Of a DNA stretch of 9,828 nucleotides, positions 1-8,200 are shown one piece after another. Position numbers and translations under genes: made by a program. The notes under the pieces were generated by a model. The model was not told the origin of the DNA. It did not search any database and saw only the letters and a program-made list of their open reading frames with translations. Origin of the DNA: an uncultured bacterium. Lineage in GTDB: Bacteria; Planctomycetota; UBA1135; UBA2386. Location of the stretch: NCBI GenBank assembly GCA_938003515.1, contig CALKYL010000206.1, positions 1-9,828 of the forward strand, given 5' to 3'. Numbering within the stretch: the stretch's first letter is position 1; each line of letters opens with the position of its first letter.

Positions 1-2
1 CG

Positions 3-2045
3 CGGAACGCCGAGGCCCGGGCGTTCCGGCATCTCGGTTCGGCGCGCGAGGCCGTCGCCGAACTCGTGCGTCTCCAGGAAGAAGAACTCGACGACGTGCC
101 GGGCCTGGAGCGCCTGCGCCGCGAGATCCAGCAGCGCGCGCTCGAGTTCCTGCGCGAGGTGCACGCGGGGGCGCCCGACGACCCCGCGCTGCTGACGCAG
201 CAGGTCGACGCGCTGCTGCTCGCGGCGACGCTCGAGCTGTCGCTCGGCAATCCGGAGCGCGCCGACCGGCTGCACGGCGAGGCCGACCTGGCGCTGCGGA
301 AACTGTCCGGACACCCGAAGACCGCCGCGCTGCGGTCACGCTGGCACCTGTTCCGCGGCGAACGCGACCGCCAACGCGCCGACCTGCCAGCGGCGCTCGC
401 CGCGTTCGAGCAGGCTGCGCGCGAGCTCGAGCACGGCAGCCGCGACGACCGGGACCGGTTGCAGGCGATGCAGCTGGTGCGCCGCAGCGGCATCTTGCTG
501 CGTCGGAGCAACGATCGCGCCGCCGCGATGGCGGCTGTCGAGCGAGGCCTCGCGCTCGCCGGCGGCCTCACCGATGCCGACTCCGCCGACGCGGCGGTCG
601 CAGTCGCCGCGTTGCTGCAGCTGCGCGGGCACCTGCACCACGGCGACGACCGCGCCGAGGCCGCGGCGGAGGACTATCGGGCGGCGTCGGCGCGGCTGCG
701 CGCGCGGCTGGCAGCGGCTCCCGACGACCGCCACGCGCAGGCGTCGCTGGCGGACTGCCGTGTGCTCGAGGCGAGCCTGCTGCTCGGCGTCGGGGACCGC
801 GAGGCGCGCGCGGCGGCGCTGGACGAGGCGCGTGAGCTGCTCGAACGGCTGGCGGCGAGCTTCCCCGGCATGCCGACCTACCGCGCGCGGCTCGCGAACG
901 TATGGACGAAGTGGGCTTCGGTCCACGACGCCGACGGCCGGCGGGCCGACGCGATCGCCGCGCTCGAACGCGCCGTCGCGCTGTGTCGCGCGCTGGTCGC
1001 CGAACAAGCCGACAACACCAACTACCGCTACGAACTGGCCACGGCGTTGTTCAACCTCGGCAACCGCCGCGGGGACGACGCCGCCGTCGCCGAAGCGATG
1101 CACCGCGAGTCGCTCTTGCTGCTCGAGGGGCTGCTGGCGCGCCACCCCCATGAAGCCGATTGGCACGAAGGCGCCGCGCGCGCGGGCATGAACGTCGCGG
1201 TCGCCCGCGCCCTCGCCGGTGATGCGCGCGCGGCCGACCACTTCGCGGCGGCCCGCAGCCACAGCGAAGAGGTGATCCGGCTGCGGCCCGACGACTGGCG
1301 CAGCCGCCAGCTGCGCGGCGTGCTGCTGTTCAACGAGGGCGTGTTCCGCGCCGAGTCGGGCGACCTCGAAGACGCGCGGCCGCTGCTCGACGCGGCGCGA
1401 CAGCAGGCGCTCGACAACCTGTCGCGGAGCCCGCGCAACGCGAGCCGCGCGGCCGACCTCTTGAAGTGGACCCTGCGGCGCGCGCTGGTCGCGTCGCTGG
1501 TCGACGCGACCGCGTCGCCGGCTGCGTGGTCCGACGCCGAGCGGGACTGGCCGACGCTCCCGGCCGCGGCGCAGCAGCAGCTGCTGCCCCGACCGGCCAC
1601 GGCGTTCGAGCACTGCCAGCTGCGCCGCGGCGCGCTCGCTTCGGCCGCGCGGCGCGGTGACGGGCCGTCGCGGGCGGCGCTCGAGCAGGTCGCCGACGAC
1701 CTGGTCGGGGTCGCGGAGCGGGCCGCGGGCAGCGGCGCCGCCCGCGCCGAACTGGTGCTGTGCCTGGCCGATCTGGCTGCGGCCCACGAAGCCGCCGGCA
1801 ACGGGGCCGACGCCACGCGGCTGCGGACCGCGGTCGGCGAAGGCCTCGCCGGGTGGCCGCCCGAAGCCGGCATCGACGAGACGACGCGCCGCCGTCTCGC
1901 CGCGGTCGAGCACGAACTCGCCCGCTGCGCCGGTGTCGACGCCACGGCGGCAGCCGAACGGCTGCGGCAGCTGCTCGCACCGCGCGGATCCGGTCGGGAA
2001 CCGGCGACCGACCCGGGGGCCGACGCAGGCGGCCAGCGGCGCTGA
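3..2045 (+). CDS. TPR-rich C-terminal part of a large Ser/Thr-kinase-family protein (5' partial)
   Basis: The frame is open from the first base, so only the last 680 residues are present and the start is outside the window. The visible part is helical and Ala/Arg/Leu-rich. A linker at about residues 10-53 (AREAVAEL..., then VPGLERLRREIQQRALEFL) resembles the segment that follows the membrane helix in planctomycete Ser/Thr kinases. TPR-like helical pairs follow from about 55 to 480. The clearest unit is at about 299-357, where GRRADAIAALERAVALCRAL leads into NTNYRYELATALFNLGN. The last 200 residues are Ala-rich and less regular. TPR arrays bind proteins, so the inferred role is the sensing or docking half of a signalling kinase. 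No kinase motif lies inside the window, so that domain is inferred from the linker and tail only. It could instead be a TPR protein without a kinase. A GTG at 66 is only an internal codon, because coding signal continues upstream of it. Confidence 0.8.
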   Translation, partial: RNAEARAFRHLGSAREAVAELVRLQEEELDDVPGLERLRREIQQRALEFLREVHAGAPDDPALLTQQVDALLLAATLELSLGNPERADRLHGEADLALRKLSGHPKTAALRSRWHLFRGERDRQRADLPAALAAFEQAARELEHGSRDDRDRLQAMQLVRRSGILLRRSNDRAAAMAAVERGLALAGGLTDADSADAAVAVAALLQLRGHLHHGDDRAEAAAEDYRAASARLRARLAAAPDDRHAQASLADCRVLEASLLLGVGDREARAAALDEARELLERLAASFPGMPTYRARLANVWTKWASVHDADGRRADAIAALERAVALCRALVAEQADNTNYRYELATALFNLGNRRGDDAAVAEAMHRESLLLLEGLLARHPHEADWHEGAARAGMNVAVARALAGDARAADHFAAARSHSEEVIRLRPDDWRSRQLRGVLLFNEGVFRAESGDLEDARPLLDAARQQALDNLSRSPRNASRAADLLKWTLRRALVASLVDATASPAAWSDAERDWPTLPAAAQQQLLPRPATAFEHCQLRRGALASAARRGDGPSRAALEQVADDLVGVAERAAGSGAARAELVLCLADLAAAHEAAGNGADATRLRTAVGEGLAGWPPEAGIDETTRRRLAAVEHELARCAGVDATAAAERLRQLLAPRGSGREPATDPGADAGGQRR

Positions 2046-2206
2046 CCGCGAACGCCTCCGTCGGGCGCGGCTGGGACCACCTCGACGGCGTCGGCGAGCG
2101 GAATCGCGTTCGCGCCACGACACGCGCCGCCGCGTTCGTCATTCAGGCATGGCGCGGCGCCATCAGGGCGTCGCGTCGCCCTTCCCGTTCGCCGATCCCC
2201 ATCGCG
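2046..2206. other. 161-bp gap between the TPR gene and the secreted-protein gene
   Basis: No gene is supported here. Just after the stop there is a weak stem, CGCC (2053-2056) with GGCG (2064-2067), which can be flanked by CCGCG (2046-2050) and CGCGG (2066-2070) in an alternative pairing. No T-run follows. In DNA this G/C-rich such short stems arise often by chance, so a terminator is only possible. A promoter for the next gene is expected here, but no recognisable -35/-10 pair or purine-rich ribosome binding site is visible before the ATG at 2207. Confidence 0.35.
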
Positions 2207-4523
2207 ATGAGATCCGATCCCGCGTTCCTTCTGGCAGCGTGCTGCCTCCTCACGGCCGTCTTCGCCACGGCCCAGAACCCGGAACCCGACGGCCTGGAGG
2301 CTGCGCTCGCCGCGCGGGTCGCCGCCGACCCGAGCCTGCGCTTCGGCGTCTGGCAGGACGGCCCGGACCGCGTGCACGCCGACGGCGCGCGCTTTCGCGC
2401 CGAGTTCGTGCGCGGCGGGATCACGCTCGTGACGCCGCCGCTCGCGCCCGGCGTCGACGAGCCGACCCTGACGCTCCGCTTCGTCGGCAGCCGGCGCGAG
2501 GCCGCGGGCGTCGACGCGCCGGCCGCGGTCGCGCCGGAGCTCGACGGCGGCCCACGCCGGGCCCACGGCCCTCTTCCAGCCCCACGAGGTCCTGCCCGCC
2601 GCCCACGAGCAGTCGTTCCACGTCTCCGAACGCCCGGCGGGCAGCGGCGACCTCGTGCTGGCGCTGGCCGTCGCCGGCAACGTCGCGGCCGCGCCCGCCC
2701 CGCTCGGCCACCAGGCGCTCCAGTTCCGCCACGGCGACGCGCCGGCGATCCGCTACGGGGAGGCGTTCGCGTTCGACCGCGGCGGCGCGCCGATCGAGGT
2801 GGCGACGCGCTACGACGGCGAAGGCCTGCTCGAGCTCGTCGTGCCGGCCGCCTTCGTCGACGGCGCGAACTACCCGATCGTGGTCGACCCCGCGGTCGGG
2901 CCGGTCTTCAACCCCGGCGGCCCGACCTGGAACGACAGCCAGCCCGACGTCGCCTACGACCTCGACCGCGACCGCTACATCGTCGTCTGGCAGCGCGCCT
3001 TCACCAGCACGACCGGCATCCGCGGCGAGATCTTCGACGGCAGCGGGTCCTCGACGACGGGCGTGCTCGCGATCACGCCGGCGGCGGCGGCCGGCATCGG
3101 CAACCCGGCGGTGGCGTTCAGCAAGTGCCTGACCAGCAACGCGTTCCTCGTCGTCTGGGAGTCGCCGACCGGCATCCGCGGCCGCTTCTGCGACTCTCTG
3201 AGCGGCGGCTTCCCCGCGAGCGACTTCGCGATCAGCAGCCCGGCAGCCGGCGAAGTCGACGCGCGCCCCGACGTCGCCGGCCCCGGCAACCCCTTGATGA
3301 CCGTGGCGTGGAACCGCAAGGCCGCTGCCGCGCCCGAGCCGCGCCAGATCATGCTGCGCGACCTGCGCTGGCAGTTCCCGGCGATCCCGACGAGCGTGAT
3401 CGCCGGCCCCGAGCGCGTGCTGTATGGCTTCGCCAACGGCTACGTGCGCAGCGTCCGCCTGGCGCCGAGCGACGCGCGACTGTCGATCGGCGGCCAGAAC
3501 TGGTTCGCGAACCGCATCGTCTGGGAACGCTGGCTGCCTTCCCCGGCGCCGGGCAACTTCCACGTCGAGACCGCGTCGTTCCGGTTCCTGCCGAATCCTT
3601 CGACTCTGGTCGTGGTCGATTCGCTGGACGCCGTCGAGTTCTTCCCAGGCAACGACGTCAACTGTGACATCGCGTCCCGCGCCGACCTGCACCAGGACGG
3701 CTCGGACATGCGGTTCTGCATCGCGTGGGAACAGGACGGCGACATCCGGGCCCGCATGTACGACCTCGACGGCCCGGCCGGCGCGGCCTTCGACGTGCGA
3801 GCGACGTCGAACTTCGAGGGCAGTCCGGCGGTGGGCGCAGGCTTCTGCGAGTTCACGGTCGCCTACGTCGAGATCGTGCCGCCGAACCAGTTCGACGCCG
3901 ACGTGCGCGCGGCGCGCGTGCTGCTCGACGGCACCGTCGCCACCGATCACAGGCTGATCGACGCGCCGAGCGCGCCGCAGGACGAGCTCGCGGTCGCGTC
4001 ACGGCCGATCCACACGTCGCTCGAGAAGCGCACCAACACGACCCTGATCACATGGAAGGCCCAGACCGGGCCGGCCGGCGGCGCGATCAACGACGTCAGG
4101 GCGCGCTTCTTCGAGCCCGTGCTGCCGGGCGTCTTCCCGTACGGTGTCGCCTGCCCCGGCCCGCTCGGCGAGCTCGCCGCGATCGGCACGTCCGGCGGCG
4201 CGCCGATCCCCGGCAACGACGGCTTCCGCGTCACGATCGGCGGAGCGCCGGCCAACAGCATCGCGGCGCTGATCGCGAGCAACGTCTTCACGACGACGCC
4301 GATCCCCGGCGCCCCGGGCTGCAGCCTCTACGCGGGCCTGCCGTTCCTCGACGTGCTGCCCGTCGTGACGAACGGCGCCGGCGCCGGCTCGGTCGCGATC
4401 CCGATCCCGTGCTCGGTGCCCAACGCGACGGCGCTCGCGTTCCAGTGGGCGATCTACACGCCCGGCACCAACGCCTTCGGGTGGGTCGTCTCGGACGACG
4501 TCGACATCATCTGGTCCCACTGA
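2207..4523 (+). CDS. Secreted propeller-like repeat protein, split by a one-base frameshift
   Basis: Reading from ATG 2207 and changing frame once near 2543-2571 gives a 771-residue exported protein. Residues 1-22 form a signal peptide (MRSDPAFLLAACCLLTAVFATA, likely cut after ATA). Residues 30-240 are a conserved-looking region ending in YPIVVDP (222-228), a signature I know from large secreted planctomycete proteins. Seven repeats follow, each with a V-V-W-like strand: YIVVW 257, FLVVW 313, MTVAW 364, NRIVW 435, FCIAW 503, FTVAY 549 and TLITW 612. Several are followed by GIRGEIFD or DIRARMYD, consistent with a seven-bladed propeller. Residues 646-771 are a Gly/Pro-rich beta domain starting GVACPGP, typical of C-terminal domains in this group. 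The body frame has a stop at 2469-2471 and no start before GTG 2655, so calling 2655 as the start would remove the signal peptide and half of the N-terminal region. Function is unknown; a cell-surface or extracellular binding role is inferred. No Shine-Dalgarno is visible. The break may be a sequencing error, a true mutation or recoding. Confidence 0.72.
2543..2571 (+). other. Probable frameshift site in the secreted-protein gene
   Basis: Up to about 2549 the frame of ATG 2207 has nearly all codons ending in G or C and reads sensibly (APAAVAPELDGG). After about 2570 that frame gives codons ending in T or A (CCT CTT CCA) and Arg/Pro-rich text. From about 2547 the other frame becomes good: AHAGPTALFQPHEV, then EQSFHVSERP. 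Removing one G in GACGGCGGCCC (2543-2553), or one G of the GGG at 2559-2561, would join the frames; the former gives ELDAAHAGPTALF. The exact base cannot be fixed from one sequence. Confidence 0.7.
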
Positions 4524-4557
4524 GCGGCGGCGATCCGTCGCCGGACACGACCGCTCA
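4521..4557. terminator. Nested hairpin between convergent genes, containing both stop codons
   Basis: The outer arms are TGAGCGG (4521-4527) and CCGCTCA (4551-4557), a perfect 7-bp inverted repeat. Inside is a perfect 6-bp stem, CGGCGA (4528-4533) and TCGCCG (4538-4543), with loop TCCG. A one-sided 7-nt bulge (4544-4550) separates the two stems. The left arm begins with the TGA of the secreted-protein gene and the right arm ends with TCA, the reversed TGA of the sigma gene. Because the element is nearly symmetric and sits in a 31-bp convergent gap, it could serve transcripts from both sides. Neither side has a T-run, so it is not a textbook intrinsic terminator; it could instead protect the 3' ends. 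Confidence 0.55.
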
Positions 4558-5163
4558 GTCCCCGGAGGGCCTCTCGTGACCGCTGTCCTGGACATCGAGC
4601 TCCTTCATCAGCCCCGTCAGCGCACGGCCGAGCAGGTTGCGCGTGGCCGACGCGCTGCGGTCCATGCGCGCCGCGATCTCGGCGTGCGGCAGACCGACGA
4701 TGCGCGCCAGCACGATGACCTCGCGGTGGTCGTCGGGCAGGCGCGCGAGCGCGCGCTCGAGCCGCTCGACCTCCTCGCGCCCGATCGCGTCGCGGCTCGG
4801 CGTCACCAGCGCGGCGTAGACCGACGGGTCGACGAGGTCCTCGGGCGTCTCGCGGCGCGCGTCGCGCTTCTGGCGGCCGTGGAAGCGCGCCCGTTCGCGC
4901 AGCTTGTTGAGCGCGGTCGTCAAGAGCCACCCGAGCAGCGGGCCTTCGCCGCGATACTCGAACTGCTCTCGGGCGCCGAGCACTTCGCGGCAGACCGACT
5001 GCACGGCGTCCATCGACGCCTCGTGGGCGCGCAGCGGTCCGTCCATGTGCGGCCGCACGTGCGCGTGCAGCCGCGGCAGGTAGCGCGCGACGAGCTCGTC
5101 GAGCGCGACGGGATCGCCGCCGGTCGCGGCTTCCACCAACGGCTCGAGCGGGTCGTCCGGCAC
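4555..5163 (-). CDS. ECF-like RNA polymerase sigma factor
   Basis: A 202-residue sigma-70-family protein that should direct RNA polymerase to a small set of promoters. Residues 15-100 match region 2: ALDELVARYLPRL, then MDAVQSVCREVL (51-62), FEYRGEGPLLGWLLTTALNK (68-87) and the basic RERARFHGRQKRD end. A linker (101-130) leads to region 4 (131-186): ALARLPDDHREVIVLARIVG, then the helix-turn-helix LPHAEIAARMDRSASATRNLL (158-178). There is no long region 1 or 3, as expected for ECF-type factors. The start is GTG at 5163 (MPDDPLEPLVEAA). The frame stays open for 161 more codons upstream, but that part is antisense to the kinase and reads as Ser/Arg/Pro-rich noise; no SD decides the start. No anti-sigma gene lies beside it. 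It is divergent from a Ser/Thr kinase, and sigma control through kinases is known in several bacteria, so phosphorylation control is a reasonable inference. Confidence 0.9.
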   Translation of the reverse strand: MPDDPLEPLVEAATGGDPVALDELVARYLPRLHAHVRPHMDGPLRAHEASMDAVQSVCREVLGAREQFEYRGEGPLLGWLLTTALNKLRERARFHGRQKRDARRETPEDLVDPSVYAALVTPSRDAIGREEVERLERALARLPDDHREVIVLARIVGLPHAEIAARMDRSASATRNLLGRALTGLMKELDVQDSGHERPSGD

Positions 5164-5224
5164 CAGAGCAAGCCTACACCCGGGATGCCCCTCGCGCGGC
5201 GGGCCGCTACCGTGACGGGCTGAG
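5164..5224. promoter_or_regulatory. Divergent control region between sigma factor and kinase genes
   Basis: These 61 bp separate the two divergent start codons, so promoters for both genes must lie here or extend into the coding regions. Visible elements are an inverted repeat GCGGC (5196-5200) and GCCGC (5203-5207) spaced by two bases, and a CCCGGG palindrome at 5179-5184. Both may be chance products of high GC content. TACCGT at 5208-5213 is the only weak -10-like stretch on the kinase strand, and I cannot assign a -35. Neither gene has a clear Shine-Dalgarno. The gap is short enough that the two genes are probably co-regulated. Confidence 0.45.
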
Positions 5225-8200
5225 ATGGCGGCCCCCGCGGACTCCCATGACCTGCCGGCAGCGCTCGAGGGCCGCCTGTACGACGTCTGGTTCGACGGCG
5301 ACCCGGGGTCGCGGCCGGGCCGCCTCGACGCGCTCTGCCGGGACAACCCGCGCCACGCGGCGGCGCTGCGGGCCCGGGCCGACGTGCTGACCCGCAGCGA
5401 CGACCTGTTCGGTCGGGTGCGCGAGCAGCTCGAGGCGCCCGCGCCCTCCGAGCGCATCGGGCACTTCGTGATCCACCGGGTGCTCGGCCAGGGCGGCTTC
5501 GGGACCGTGTACCTCGCCGAGCAGCAGGAGCCGGTGCGGCGCACCGTCGCGCTCAAGGTGCTGCGGCCCGGACGCGTCGACGCGCGGGCGCTGTCGCGCT
5601 TCGAGGGCGAACGCCACGCGCTCGCGCGGCTGCAGCACGCCAACATCGCCAGGATCTTCGACGCCGGCGTGACCGCCGAGGGCCTGCACTACTTCGCGAT
5701 GGAGTTCGTCGACGGCAAGCCGGTGACGACGTGGTGCGACGCGGCCGGCATGGACGTCGACGCGCGGCTGCGCGTCTTCGCCGCCGTCTGCGCCGCGATC
5801 CAGCACGCCCACCAGCGCGGCGTCGTGCACCGCGACGTCAAGCCGTCGAACGTGCTCGTGTTCGACGAGGACGGGCGCCCGCGGCCGAAGGTCATCGACT
5901 TCGGCGTCGCGAAGTTGCTGGCCGCGGAGGACACGGACGGGCCGGCGCTGACCCGCGAGGGTGCCCAGGTCGGCACGCCCGGCTACATGAGCCCCGAGCA
6001 GGCGAACGGCGAACCGGTCGACACCCGGTCCGACGTCTACGCGCTCGGGGTGCTGCTGTGCGAGCTGATGACCGGCCAGCTGCCGTTCCCCCGCGACCGG
6101 TTGCGTGGCGGCTCGGCGGCGATGGCGCGCATGCTCGCCGAGGAGGACCCCGCGCGGCCGAGCGAACTCCTGCACGCGGGCGCATCCGGCGCGGCCGACG
6201 TGGCCCGTCGCCGCGGCACGTCGGCCGTGGCGCTGCGGCGCCGCCTGCGCACCGACCTCGACTGGGTCGTCCTGAAGGCGATCGCACGTCGGCCGGACGA
6301 CCGCTACCCGTCGGTCGCCGCGCTCGCCGACGACGTCGAGCGCCACCTGCGTCGCGAGCCGGTCTCGGTGCGCGAACGCGTGGCGTCCTACTGGCTGCGC
6401 AAGTTCGTCGCGCGGCACCGGCTCGGCGTCGGCATCGCCGCGAGCGCGCTCGTGGCGGTCGTGGTCGCCATCGCCGGCCTGGCCTGGGCGCTGGACGTCG
6501 TCGACGCCGCCCGGCGGGAGGCCGTCGACCAGGGCGACGAAGCCTCGCGGCAGCGCGACGCGGCGGTGGCGAGCTCCTACGCCGCGAGCATGACGGCGGC
6601 CCAGCTGGCGATGCAGACCGGCGACGTGCGCACCGCGCTGGCGCACCTCGACGCCGCGGACCCCGCGAGCCGCGGCTGGGAGTGGCGCCACCTCGCGGCG
6701 GACGTCGAGCACGCGTCGAAGGCGGTCGCGGTCGAGGCGCTGCTGATGGACGTCGCGTGGATCGACGACGATCGCTTCCTCGGCTTCGAGGACTACGGTG
6801 CGATCGGCGTGTGGTCGGTCGGGTCCGGCGAGCGGGAGCACACGCTCGCGGACTGGAGCGGAACCTACCGCGCGAACGCGCTCGATCGCGACCGCGGCGC
6901 CGTCGCGATCGCGAACGACCGCACGGTCGGCCTTTGGAGCTACCTCGACGGGCGGCACCAACGGGACGTGCTGACCGTCGATCGCAACGTCACCGCAATC
7001 GCGTGGTCGCCGAGTCGCCGCCTGATCGCGGCCGGCAGCAAGCCGGAAGGCACGAGCCTGTACGGCCGCGTGGACGTGGTCGCCGTCGACGGCGGGTCCG
7101 GCGCGGCCGGGCCGTGGGCGTTCGACGCCGGCGTCACGGCGCTCGCCTTCGTCGGCGACGACGAACTCGTCGTCGGCTTCGCCGACGGCACGATCCGACG
7201 CGTCGACGCGACCAGCGGCGAGACGCGCGCGGAGCTGCGCGGCCACAGCGACTGGATCGACGACCTCCTGGTCGACGGAGCGCACGACCGGCTGTACAGC
7301 GCGTCCGTCGACACGGCGGTCGGCGTGTGGGACCTGTCGACGGGGCGACTGCGAGCGATGTTGCCCGGCCAGATGCGCATGCGTGCGCTCGCGCTGTCGC
7401 CGGACGGGCTCACGGTCTACGCCAACGGCGGTTGGGACGACTGCCGCGTGCAGGCCTGGGATACGCGCACGCTGCAGCTGGTGGGCCGCTTCCACGGGCA
7501 TCGCAGCGGTTCGACCGGGATGGCCCTCGACCCTAAGGGCGAGCGCCTGCTGACGTCGAGCCGCGACATGACCTGGCGGCTGTGGGCGGCGCAGCCCCCG
7601 CAGTCGCGGCGGCGTCTCGCGGCCGGTCGGGACGCGCGCTCGCTGTCGGCGTCGCCGGACGGCGCCCGGTTCGCCGCGGCGGCGCAGGACGGCACGATCA
7701 CCGTGTGGCACGCGCACACGCTCGACGTCGCGCTCTGCATCGAGGCCGAGGAGCGCTGGGCCGGCAGCGCGATCGGCCGGGACCGGGTCTACGTCGCCGG
7801 CGGATCGTCCGTCGCCGCGTTCGCGATCGCGGACGGGCGGCGGCTCGCCGAGGGACCGACCGGCGATCGCTACGTCGAACGGCTGGCGATCGACCCGGCC
7901 GAGCGCTGGCTCGTCGGGGGCCACGGCGACCGCGTGCTGGTGTGGTCCTTGCCGACGCTGGAACTGCAGCACGTGCTCGAGCTGTCGTGCGGCACGGGAC
8001 GGGCGCTCCACGACCCCGAGTCCGGGCGCTTCGTGGTCGGGAGCGCCGAATCGACCCTGCGCTGGCTCGATCCCGGGACCGGCGCGATCGACCGCACGCT
8101 CCGGCTCGCGGAAGAGGACGTCATCGTCGGTGGCCTGGCGCGCCGCGAGGACCTGTTCGTCGCCGGCCTGTTCCTGGGCCAGCTGCGCTGGCGGCGCGGC

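Noticed and set aside
336..2123. A 595-residue - strand open frame over the TPR gene
   Set aside because: Arg/Gly/Val-rich text with no motifs, while the + strand has clear TPR repeats over the same bases.
2231..2242. Lipobox-like LAAC at residues 9-12 of the secreted protein
   Set aside because: The Cys would fall too early for a normal lipoprotein signal; an ordinary cut after ATA (residue 22) fits better.
2655..4523. GTG 2655 as the true start of the secreted protein
   Set aside because: Sensible protein text in the same frame extends upstream to about 2547 (for example EQSFHVSERP), there is no SD, and the product would lack a signal peptide.
5164..5646. Upstream extension of the sigma factor by 161 codons
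   Set aside because: The extension overlaps the kinase gene antisense, reads as Ser/Arg/Pro-rich noise, and region 2 of the sigma factor begins normally about 15 residues after GTG 5163.
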